From CAZGHF01 sp043797305 (GTDB lineage: Bacteria > Patescibacteriota > Minisyncoccia > UBA6257 > GWB1-50-10), in assembly GCA_043797305.1 (NCBI GenBank), contig JAZDPW010000021.1, positions 1 to 39,163 of the forward strand: a stretch of DNA of 39,163 nucleotides. The letters run 5' to 3'. Shown here one piece after another: positions 15,802-23,082 of this stretch; positions within the stretch are counted from its first letter, which is position 1, and each line of letters opens with the position of its first letter. Both the position numbers and the translations under genes were made by a program. The notes under the pieces are model-generated. The model searched no databases and was not told where the DNA came from. It saw only the letters and a program-made list of their open reading frames with translations.

Positions 15802-16182
15802 ATGGCAACCCAAGAGGAGATCGAAAGGCGGTGGTCACTGCTCATCAAGCGGTACCCGACCGATGAGGAGATCGCCGAGCTTCTCGCGCATAGCGACGAG
15901 ATCGGTAGTCACCTCCACTCCGTCTGGTCCGGCTTCCCGCATCGCTGGGAGGCGGTGCAGCGCTACCGGGCCCGCAAGAAGGAGCTCGACAAGGTGTCCA
16001 CGGAGGAACTCCAGGCGATGATGGAGCGCTTCCGGGCCTCGCGGGCGCAAGCCGTCGCCGACGACTTGGACGACGACCTGGATGACTCCTTCTTCGAGGC
16101 GCCGCCCATCGACTCGGATGAGCACATCGTCTACGAGTTGCTCGGGGAATGGGAGAAAGCGGCAAGCGCTGCCGCAACCTGA
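15802..16182 (+). CDS. Cassette E protein, acidic helical, unknown function
   Basis: This 126-residue protein was not recognised. It is strongly helical in character, with no membrane segment or cysteine. The N-terminal half is basic-acidic (EEIERRWSLLIKRYPTDEEIAELL, YRARKKELDKVSTEELQAMMERF). A run of aspartates follows (ADDLDDDLDDSFFE), then an alanine-rich end. A GGAGG site six bases before the ATG sets the start; an in-frame ATG 108 bases earlier lies at the promoter and is rejected. It is GC-rich, and its terminator is almost identical to that of cassette D, so D and E share origin at least in their 3' flanks. Confidence 0.75.
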   Translation: MATQEEIERRWSLLIKRYPTDEEIAELLAHSDEIGSHLHSVWSGFPHRWEAVQRYRARKKELDKVSTEELQAMMERFRASRAQAVADDLDDDLDDSFFEAPPIDSDEHIVYELLGEWEKAASAAAT

Positions 16183-16188
16183 ACACCC

Positions 16189-16253
16189 GCCGAGCGCGCG
16201 CAGAAGCACCTTTGGAGGGCGGACCGCTTACGGCCGCCCTCCATTGCTTTTTG
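16189..16253 (+). repeat. 65-bp 3' direct repeat, copy 2 (contains terminator of cassette E)
   Basis: It matches 15598-15662 with two changes. GGAGGGCGG (16214-16222) pairs with CCGCCCTCC (16234-16242), followed by ATTGCTTTTT. One change is in the hairpin loop, so the stem is preserved. Confidence 0.9.
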
Positions 16254-16262
16254 GTTGGGTAA

Positions 16263-16303
16263 AATATTCCAACATTCTATAGAATGTTGGAATATTGTAT
16301 AAT
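16263..16303 (+). promoter_or_regulatory. 34-bp perfect palindrome plus -10 box, operator of HTH gene 2
   Basis: Positions 16263-16296 are an exact palindrome centred on 16279/16280, with core ACATTCTATAGAATGT. TATAAT follows at 16298-16303, eight bases before the ATG. The palindrome fills the -35 and spacer region, so a bound dimer would block the promoter. Confidence 0.75.
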
Positions 16304-16311
16304 TGGATATC

Positions 16312-16578
16312 ATGAAGACGTCGAAGCAGCTTGAACGATATTTTAAGGGCGCGGCCAATCACTGGCGAATTTCTATACTGTTCGTTGTTGAAAAAAATCC
16401 GGGAATTGCGGTCGAAGGAATTACGGAAGAACTTGGAGGTGATTTTAAAAATATTTCTCAGCACACTCGCCGTCTTGTTCAGGCCGGACTTTTGAATAAG
16501 AAATATTTGGGTCGGCAAGTAACTCACACGCTCTCGCCTTACGGCGAGTCGTTTTTGCGGTTTATGAAAACATTCTAA
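16312..16578 (+). CDS. Small winged-helix transcription regulator
   Basis: This 88-residue HTH protein (MKTSKQLERYFKGAANHWRI...) reads as an ArsR/MarR-like winged helix. Helices run through HWRISILFVVEKNPGIAVEGITEELGGDFKNISQHTRRLVQAGLL, and the wing is NKKYLGRQVTHTLSPYGESFL. It is not closely similar to the regulator at 14906, and its palindromes have a different core. The start at 16312 follows TATAAT by eight bases, predicting a nearly leaderless mRNA. Its last codons lie inside a second palindrome that shares the upstream core. The ligand is unknown. Confidence 0.8.
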   Translation: MKTSKQLERYFKGAANHWRISILFVVEKNPGIAVEGITEELGGDFKNISQHTRRLVQAGLLNKKYLGRQVTHTLSPYGESFLRFMKTF

Positions 16579-16604
16579 CATTCTATAGAATGTTAGAATG
16601 TTTT
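16567..16604. promoter_or_regulatory. 38-bp perfect palindrome overlapping the end of HTH gene 2
   Basis: Mirrored exactly around 16585/16586, it consists of tandem ACATTCTA half-sites facing tandem TAGAATGT half-sites. It shares the core ACATTCTATAGAATGT with the site before the gene. It covers the stop codon and ends in a T-run, so it may act both as operator and as terminator. Confidence 0.75.
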
Positions 16605-16625
16605 TGGGGAGGTGGGGGAGCGTGG

Positions 16626-16668
16626 TATAATAATTACTGAATTAATTCAGTAATTAAATCAGTAATTT
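16626..16668 (+). promoter_or_regulatory. -10 box, 26-bp palindrome and extra half-site before the AbrB-like gene
   Basis: TATAAT (16626-16631) runs into a perfect palindrome at 16631-16656 with core ACTGAATTAATTCAGT. A third half-site ATCAGTAATT (16658-16667) lies just before the ATG. The position at the transcription start suggests autorepression by the encoded protein. Confidence 0.65.
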
Positions 16669-16669
16669 C

Positions 16670-16852
16670 ATGGCGAGGAGAAAAACGACGGAGAAAAATA
16701 TAAGAAAAATCACCAAAATAGCTTCCGGGGGAAGCTTCGGCATTACTTTGCCCATCGAAATGGTCCGCAAATTGAAGTGGAGAGAGCGGCAAAAGGTTGT
16801 GGTAACCCTTCGCGGCAAAAAGGTCATTGTGGAGGATTGGTCCAAAAAATGA
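16670..16852 (+). CDS. AbrB/SpoVT-like small DNA-binding protein
   Basis: This 60-residue protein contains the swapped-hairpin AbrB pattern: ITKIASGGSFGITLPIEMVRKLKWRERQKVVVTLRGKKVIVEDW. Such proteins bind DNA as dimers, either as transition regulators or as antitoxins (MazE type). No toxin follows; instead its stop overlaps the radC start in an ATGA (16849-16852). It therefore probably regulates its own operon with radC and perhaps the downstream defence genes. Confidence 0.8.
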   Translation: MARRKTTEKNIRKITKIASGGSFGITLPIEMVRKLKWRERQKVVVTLRGKKVIVEDWSKK

Positions 16853-17517
16853 AGATAAAAGATTTGCCAAAAGTAGATAGGCCTCGGGAGAAGCTTGTTG
16901 CTAAAGGAGCCGAAAATCTTAAGGACTCGGAGCTTTTGGCTATTCTTCTGCGGACCGGCAAGGCCGGAAAAAATGTGATTGAAATCGCTTCGCAGATTTT
17001 GACCAAGCATTCAAAGAAACGACTTTTACAGATGACCTACGATGATTTGGTAAAAATTGGAGGTGTTGATTCGGCAAAAGCCACAACGCTTCTTGCTGCT
17101 TTTGAATTGTCAAAGCGTGCGCTGGAGGTCAATGACACGAATTTGCCGACCATTGTTACTCCGAAAGATGCCGTGGCACAACTCACTGATCTACGTCATA
17201 ACAAAAAAGAGCATTTTGTCGTTCTATACCTCAATGCTAGGAATCAGATGGTTCATAAAGAAACGATTTCAATTGGAACTCTCAATGCCAACCTTGTCCA
17301 TCCTCGCGAAGTTTTTGAGATAGCCTTGAAATGTTCTGCAGCCGGAATTACCGTCGCGCATAACCATCCTTCCGGAGATCCGAAACCATCTAGAAATGAT
17401 TTGGAACTCACAAAAAGATTAACGGAAGTCGGCAAAATAATGGGTATTGAGCTTTTAGATCATGTCATTATTACGGCAAACAACCACTTCAGTTTTAAAG
17501 AGGAAAAATTATTGTAA
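16849..17517 (+). CDS. radC: RadC-like JAB/MPN-domain protein
   Basis: The 222-residue protein has an N-terminal helix-hairpin-helix-like part (KDSELLAILLRTGKAGKNVIEIA, KIGGVDSAKATTLLAAFEL). The C-terminal JAB metalloprotease-like domain has the JAMM motif: H171, H173 and D184 in HNHPSGDPKPSRND. RadC proteins are common in mobile and defence loci; their substrate remains unsettled. The start at 16849 is coupled to the AbrB-like gene; an upstream in-frame ATG within that gene is rejected. Confidence 0.92.
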   Translation: MKIKDLPKVDRPREKLVAKGAENLKDSELLAILLRTGKAGKNVIEIASQILTKHSKKRLLQMTYDDLVKIGGVDSAKATTLLAAFELSKRALEVNDTNLPTIVTPKDAVAQLTDLRHNKKEHFVVLYLNARNQMVHKETISIGTLNANLVHPREVFEIALKCSAAGITVAHNHPSGDPKPSRNDLELTKRLTEVGKIMGIELLDHVIITANNHFSFKEEKLL

Positions 17518-17521
17518 ATAT

Positions 17522-19225
17522 ATGGCGCAGACAAATATTAAAGTTAGCGAATTAGTAAACAAAGTTCAACGTGGCGAGCTGACGTTACCGGAAATGCAAA
17601 GGCGATATATTTGGCCCGCGACACGCGTCCGCGACCTCTTGGATTCACTCTATCGTGGCTATCCGTCCGGCACGATTCTGGTTTGGGAAACTGACGAAGA
17701 AATGCCGACAAGAGAATTGGCCGTTAGGTCAACGAGAACACCAACAACCTCACAAAAGTTGCTTTTACTTGACGGGCAACAGCGCGTAACGTCTCTTTCC
17801 GCAATTTTGGGCGGTGAGCCGGTTCATGTCCGCAATCGCAAACGGCCAATTGATATTCTATTCAACTTGGAACATCCTGACGGTCCGCCTGTTGATATTA
17901 CCGAAGTGGACGACAACGGTTTCACTGCTGATGTTGAAGATGTGGAGGACGAAGAAACAGCCGAGCGCGATATTCAAGAAGAAATGAGCAAGCGCACTTT
18001 CGTTGTGGCGAGCCGCTCGCTCCAGAATGATCCTGTTTGGGTTGTAGTTTCAGATGTTTTCAAAAAGACCGATAGTCAAATTCTTAAATCAATCGATATT
18101 TCTTCTGAAGATGAACGATGGGATAAATACTCCGAGCGATTGCAAAAAGTTCGTAAGATTGCGGACTACCCATATGTAATGGAAGTGCTCGAAAAAAATA
18201 TGTCGTACGAGGAAGTGACGGAGATTTTCGTTCGCGTTAATTCTCTCGGCATAAAATTGCGTGGCTCAGACTTGGCGCTTGCGCAAATCACTTCGCGCTG
18301 GAAAGGATTTACGCAGTTGATTGAAGATTTTGCCAACGAATTCAAAAATGACGAGGACTACGTCATAGAAACTGGTTTGCCGGTTCGTACAATGGTTATT
18401 TTTGCAACTCACCAAAGCAGATTTAAGACAGTTGGCAAAATCAGTCAGGAAAGATTGGAAGAGGCGTGGAAAGAAGCAGTGGAGGGTTTGCGGTTTGCGA
18501 TAAATTTCCTGCGTGGAAACGCAGGCATAGATAATCTGTCCTATCTTTCGTCGCCGTTTTTGCTCGTGCCGATCTCTGTCTATTGGATTTTGAAGAAAAA
18601 CGAAGCGCTGACACCAGAGGAGGAAAAGAAGTTGTTACGCTGGTTTTATCTTGCCCACATGCGCGGTCATTACAGCATAGGTTCGTCCGAATCCATTTTA
18701 GACGCTGACCTTAGTGTATTGTTCAAAGACAAAAATCTTGATGTCCTCACGCAGCAACTTTTCCTCCATGTGAAGAAATTCGTTGTGGATTACGATGACC
18801 TGAATAACCGGGGTATCCGAAGCCCGTTTTTCTCAATGCTTTATTTTGTATTGAAACGGAACGGTGTAAAAGATTGGTGGTCTGGTCTTGAACTTTCCGA
18901 GCAACACACCGGAAATGCGCACACAATTCAGTACCATCATATCTTTCCAAAATCACTATTGAAACAATACGAAAAGAAAGAAGTAAACGAAATTGCGAAC
19001 ATGGCTTTTATCGGCGGAAAGACGAATCGTCAAATCACAAACAAAGAACCAGTCCAGTATCTTGAAGAAGAAGTTATAGCAAAGCGTGGTGAAGAAGCAT
19101 TGACCTCACAACTTATTCCACTTAAGAAAAAATTGTGGGAACTTACAAATTATCGCGATTTTCTTACTTTCCGCCGAAAAGCCATTGCCGAAGCGATTAA
19201 CGAGTTTATGAAGAAGCTTGAATAA
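17522..19225 (+). CDS. DUF262/DUF1524 protein, GmrSD-type nuclease
   Basis: This 567-residue protein has an N-terminal ParB-like DUF262 domain with PEMQRRYIWPATRVRDLLDSLYRGYPSG and the signature D84-G-Q-Q-R88. The C-terminal HNH-type DUF1524-like region has Y471-H-H-I-F-P-K and a later NEIANMAF segment. GmrSD enzymes are type IV restriction factors, some NTP-dependent, that cut glucosylated hydroxymethylcytosine DNA. Related fused proteins act in other anti-phage systems such as BrxU and SspE. It follows radC by four bases and precedes hsdR by two, so it is embedded in the restriction operon. The start was moved from an in-frame ATG inside radC. Confidence 0.88.
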   Translation: MAQTNIKVSELVNKVQRGELTLPEMQRRYIWPATRVRDLLDSLYRGYPSGTILVWETDEEMPTRELAVRSTRTPTTSQKLLLLDGQQRVTSLSAILGGEPVHVRNRKRPIDILFNLEHPDGPPVDITEVDDNGFTADVEDVEDEETAERDIQEEMSKRTFVVASRSLQNDPVWVVVSDVFKKTDSQILKSIDISSEDERWDKYSERLQKVRKIADYPYVMEVLEKNMSYEEVTEIFVRVNSLGIKLRGSDLALAQITSRWKGFTQLIEDFANEFKNDEDYVIETGLPVRTMVIFATHQSRFKTVGKISQERLEEAWKEAVEGLRFAINFLRGNAGIDNLSYLSSPFLLVPISVYWILKKNEALTPEEEKKLLRWFYLAHMRGHYSIGSSESILDADLSVLFKDKNLDVLTQQLFLHVKKFVVDYDDLNNRGIRSPFFSMLYFVLKRNGVKDWWSGLELSEQHTGNAHTIQYHHIFPKSLLKQYEKKEVNEIANMAFIGGKTNRQITNKEPVQYLEEEVIAKRGEEALTSQLIPLKKKLWELTNYRDFLTFRRKAIAEAINEFMKKLE

Positions 19226-19227
19226 CC

Positions 19228-21594
19228 ATGCCTGATTTTTCAAAAAAAGAACTTTCCGAACAAGATATCTGCTCAAAATATATTTTACCAGCACTTACAA
19301 AAGTCGGTTGGGACTTGCAGAAACAAATTCGAGAGCAATATATTTTTACGGCTGGTCGCATTACCGTACACGGTAAAACTGTTTCTCGCGGAGAGCAGAA
19401 ACGTGTTGACTTTGTTCTGTTTCATCACGGCCATCTTCCGATTGCTCTTGTTGAAGCAAAAGACAACACTTATCCAGTTGGCGCGGGGATGCAACAGGCT
19501 TTGGGCTATGCGGAGGCACTAGATGTCCCATTTGTATATAGTTCCAACGGAGATGCTTTTCTAGAGCATGACCGCTTTGCCAAAACGGGTGTTATTGAGC
19601 AGGAGCTCAAACTCAATGGATTTCCATCACCGGAAGCGCTTTATAGTCGCTACGTGAAAGCTAAAAATCTTGTCCCTGAGCAAGAAAAGGTAATTAGTCA
19701 GGATTACTATCATGAAATAGATGGCAAAACGCCGCGCTATTTCCAGCAAGTAGCTGTAAATCGCGCCACCGAAGAAATTGTCAAAGGCAAAAACCGACTT
19801 TTGCTTGTTATGGCAACCGGTACTGGTAAGACCTACGCCGCCTTTCAAATTATCTGGCGTCTTTGGAAAGCCGGGGTAAAAAAGCGCGTTCTTTTTCTGG
19901 TTGACCGCAATATTTTAGCCGACCAACCCATAATGAACGACTTCCGGCACTTTAGTGACAAGATGACTAAAATTCAGCACCGCCAAGTTGATAAAGCTTA
20001 TGAAGTGTATCTCGGCTTGTATCAGGGCTTAACCGGTATGGAGGAAGAGAAAAATATCTTTAAGCAATTTTCACCCGACTTTTTTGATTTGGTAATAGTT
20101 GACGAGTGCCATCGTGGCGTTGTCCGCGAAGACGCCGCCTGGCGAGAAATTCTTGAATATTATAAAAACGCCACTCAAATCGGTTTAACCGCCACGCCCA
20201 AAGAAACCGCCGATATTTCCACCCAGACCTATTTTGGCGAACCAGTGTACACCTACTCGCTCCGGCAAGGCATTGAAGACGGGTATCTCGCGCCGTATAA
20301 AGTCATCAGGGTTACATTAGATCGGGACGTGGAGGGGTATCGCCCCACGGCCGGCGAGCTTGATAAATACGGCAACCCCATGCCGGATCAGGTTTTTGGT
20401 CAAAGCGACTTTGACCGTAAAATCGTTCTTGAAGAACGCACCAAGATCGTGGCTCAAAAAATCACCGAATATCTTAAAGCCACCGACCGGATGCAAAAAA
20501 CCATCGTGTTTTGCGTGGACATTGAACATGCTGACCGTATGCGCCAAGAACTTGTAAATGCTAACGCCGACATGGTAGCTGATCATCCAAAATATGTTGT
20601 TCGTATCACCGGCGACAGCCCGGAGGGTGAAAAAGATCTGGACAAATTTATTGACCCCGAAAGTCCGTATCCGGTTATCGCTACCACTTCAAAATTGCTT
20701 ACCACCGGAGTAGACACTCAGACCGTGCGCCTTATTGTCATAGACCAAACTATCAATTCAATTATTGAGTTTAAGCAGATTATCGGCCGCGGTACGCGCG
20801 TGCGCGAAGATTACGGAAAAATGTTTTTTACCATTATGGATTTTCGCGGCGCCACCGAGCTTTTTGCCGACCCGAAATTTGACGGCGATCCGGTTGTGAT
20901 TTTCAAGGCCAAAGAAAAAGGGTCGATTGTTGAACCGGAAGAAGAAGGAGGCGAAACGGAAGTCCCCGCAGAAGGCGAAACTATTGTTGGGTATGGACTG
21001 CCGCCGTCCGGTGCTGGAGTCGTTCGCGACGAGCCAAAAAAATACTATCCGCGAGGCGTTGAGGTAAAAGTCATCAACGAGCGGGTGCAATATATGGACG
21101 AGCGCGGCAAGCTCATCACCGAATCGCTTACGGACTACACCAAACGCAATATCCTGAAAGAATATGCATCGCTCAACGATTTTTTAACCGCCTGGACCAA
21201 GGCCGAGCAAAAAGAAGCCATTTTGAGCGAGCTGGAATCGCATGGCGTATTTTTCCACGAATTGGCCGCTGAAGTCGGTAAGGACTTGGACCCGTTTGAC
21301 CTTGTCTGCCATGTTGCTTGGGGTAAAAAGCCGCTCACGCGGAGCGAACGGGCGGAAAAAGCTCGCAAGAAAGATTATTTTGCTAAGTACGAAGGAAAAG
21401 CACGAGAGGTTATAGATGCTTTATTTGCCAAATACGCCGACCAAGGGATTACCGCCATTGACGACATCGGCGATCTAAAAGCCCCGCCGCTTGACGCGTT
21501 CGGCACTCCAGTTGAAATCGTAGACGGCATTTTCGGCGGCCGCGAGAAATACCTGCAGGCCGTTAAACAAATCCAGCATGCGCTTTATGCTTAA
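19228..21594 (+). CDS. hsdR: Type I restriction enzyme, R subunit
   Basis: HsdR translocates and cuts unmethylated DNA together with HsdM and HsdS. The 788-residue protein has an N-terminal PD-(D/E)XK nuclease (D61, then E76-A-K78 in IALVEAKD). An SF2 helicase motor follows, with Walker A around K201 (ATGTGKT), D292-E-C-H for motif II, and the later SAT-like and GRGTRVREDYGK motifs. The C-terminal part resembles the EcoEI R-subunit domain. All key residues are intact. The length fits the EcoEI-like subfamily. Eleven bases separate it from hsdM. Confidence 0.93.
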   Translation: MPDFSKKELSEQDICSKYILPALTKVGWDLQKQIREQYIFTAGRITVHGKTVSRGEQKRVDFVLFHHGHLPIALVEAKDNTYPVGAGMQQALGYAEALDVPFVYSSNGDAFLEHDRFAKTGVIEQELKLNGFPSPEALYSRYVKAKNLVPEQEKVISQDYYHEIDGKTPRYFQQVAVNRATEEIVKGKNRLLLVMATGTGKTYAAFQIIWRLWKAGVKKRVLFLVDRNILADQPIMNDFRHFSDKMTKIQHRQVDKAYEVYLGLYQGLTGMEEEKNIFKQFSPDFFDLVIVDECHRGVVREDAAWREILEYYKNATQIGLTATPKETADISTQTYFGEPVYTYSLRQGIEDGYLAPYKVIRVTLDRDVEGYRPTAGELDKYGNPMPDQVFGQSDFDRKIVLEERTKIVAQKITEYLKATDRMQKTIVFCVDIEHADRMRQELVNANADMVADHPKYVVRITGDSPEGEKDLDKFIDPESPYPVIATTSKLLTTGVDTQTVRLIVIDQTINSIIEFKQIIGRGTRVREDYGKMFFTIMDFRGATELFADPKFDGDPVVIFKAKEKGSIVEPEEEGGETEVPAEGETIVGYGLPPSGAGVVRDEPKKYYPRGVEVKVINERVQYMDERGKLITESLTDYTKRNILKEYASLNDFLTAWTKAEQKEAILSELESHGVFFHELAAEVGKDLDPFDLVCHVAWGKKPLTRSERAEKARKKDYFAKYEGKAREVIDALFAKYADQGITAIDDIGDLKAPPLDAFGTPVEIVDGIFGGREKYLQAVKQIQHALYA

Positions 21595-21604
21595 ATAACA
21601 TTTC

Positions 21605-23041
21605 ATGTCCCAAATCCAATCCATAATCAAAAATATCCAGAACATCATGCGCAAAGACGCGGGCGTGGACGGCGACGCCCAGCGGCTATCCCAGCTTGTT
21701 TGGATGCTGTTTCTAAAAATCTTTGACGACCAAGAACGCGAGCGCGAGCTTATCAACCCGAAATATAAATCGCCAATACCGGAGGAGCTCCGTTGGCGCA
21801 ACTGGGCCTCCGACCCGGAGGGAATGACCGGGGATAAATTACTTGAGTTTGTAAACAACAACCTTTTCAAGCGTCTCAAAGACCTTTCTTTTGACGAGTC
21901 CGAAGACCCGCGCGGCTTTATCGTCCGCGAAGTGTTTGCCGACAGCTACAACTATATGAAGTCCGGCACGCTCATCCGGCAGGTTATTAACAAAATCAAC
22001 GAAATCAATTTTAACAAAGCCGATGACCGCCACGCTTTCAACGACCTCTACGAACATCTCTTGAAAGAACTTCAGAGCGCCGGCAACGCGGGAGAATACT
22101 ATACGCCCCGGTCGCTGACCCGTTTTGTGGTGGAAATGGTGGCGCCGAAGCTCGGCGAATCCGTTCTGGACCCGGCCTGCGGCACCGGAGGATTTTTAAT
22201 TGACACGCTTGAATATGTAAGAGCGCGCGAGGTAAAAAACCAGGCCGATGAAAAGAAATTGCAAAGCCAAATCCGCGGCGTGGAGTTAAAGCCCTTGCCG
22301 CATTTGCTCGCCATTACCAATATGATTTTACATGATGTGGGTACTCCCAAGCATCTTCGCCGCGGCGATATGCTCGCCCAGCCGCTTCGTGAATATGGAC
22401 CAAAAGACCGGGTGGATGTGATTGTGGCCAATCCTCCCTTTGGCGGGGCGGTAAAAGACGGGGTGGAGAAAAACTTTCCGGCCGAATTCCGCACCAAAGA
22501 AACCGCGGATTTATTTTTGGTTTTGTTTATTCATTTGCTCAAGCCCAACGGCCGCGCCGGCATTGTGCTCCCGGACGGTTCGCTTTTTGGCGAAGGAGTA
22601 AAAACCGCCATTAAGAAAAAATTGCTTGAAGAATGCAATGTGCACACTATCGTCCGTCTGCCGCAAGGCGTGTTTAACCCCTATGCGGGCGTAAATACCA
22701 ATCTCATCTTTTTCACCAAAGGCGAACCCACCAAAGAAATCTGGTACTATCAACTCCCGCTCCCGGAGGGGATGAAACAATACACCAAAAATCGAGGCAT
22801 AACCCACGAAGAATTTGACCCCGTTCGCAGGTGGTGGAAAGCTCGAAAAACTAACGCCAACGCGTGGAAAATCACCATCAAACAAATCCAGGAGCGGAAC
22901 TACAATCTAGACTTCAAAAATCCCAACAGCAATTCAAAAACCGCCCACAAAGACCCGAAAGAAGTTTTGGCAAGCATCGCCGGAGCCGAAAAGGAGATTG
23001 CAAAGATTTTAGAGGAGATAAAGAAAGAGATACAAGGTTGA
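21605..23041 (+). CDS. hsdM: Type I restriction-modification methyltransferase subunit
   Basis: HsdM transfers methyl from SAM to adenine N6 in the site chosen by HsdS. The 478-residue protein has the N-terminal helical domain (QSIIKNIQNIMRKDAG...WMLFLKIFDDQE). The SAM-binding motif I is at D189 (DPACGTGG) and the catalytic NPPF is at residues 276-279. A start beginning MSQIQSIIKNIQ lies after a short gap from hsdR. Unlike common hsdM-hsdS pairs, more than 3 kb of other genes separates it from hsdS, including a kinase. Confidence 0.94.
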   Translation: MSQIQSIIKNIQNIMRKDAGVDGDAQRLSQLVWMLFLKIFDDQERERELINPKYKSPIPEELRWRNWASDPEGMTGDKLLEFVNNNLFKRLKDLSFDESEDPRGFIVREVFADSYNYMKSGTLIRQVINKINEINFNKADDRHAFNDLYEHLLKELQSAGNAGEYYTPRSLTRFVVEMVAPKLGESVLDPACGTGGFLIDTLEYVRAREVKNQADEKKLQSQIRGVELKPLPHLLAITNMILHDVGTPKHLRRGDMLAQPLREYGPKDRVDVIVANPPFGGAVKDGVEKNFPAEFRTKETADLFLVLFIHLLKPNGRAGIVLPDGSLFGEGVKTAIKKKLLEECNVHTIVRLPQGVFNPYAGVNTNLIFFTKGEPTKEIWYYQLPLPEGMKQYTKNRGITHEEFDPVRRWWKARKTNANAWKITIKQIQERNYNLDFKNPNSNSKTAHKDPKEVLASIAGAEKEIAKILEEIKKEIQG

Positions 23042-23082
23042 TTCCACGAGATAAGAAATATAAGATGAATAAAATCTAAACC

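Noticed and set aside
14848..16656. CRISPR array or inverted terminal repeats of a transposon
   Set aside because: The palindromes have three different cores, irregular spacing and no spacers. No transposase lies between them, and each palindrome is symmetrical in itself and not paired with a distant arm.
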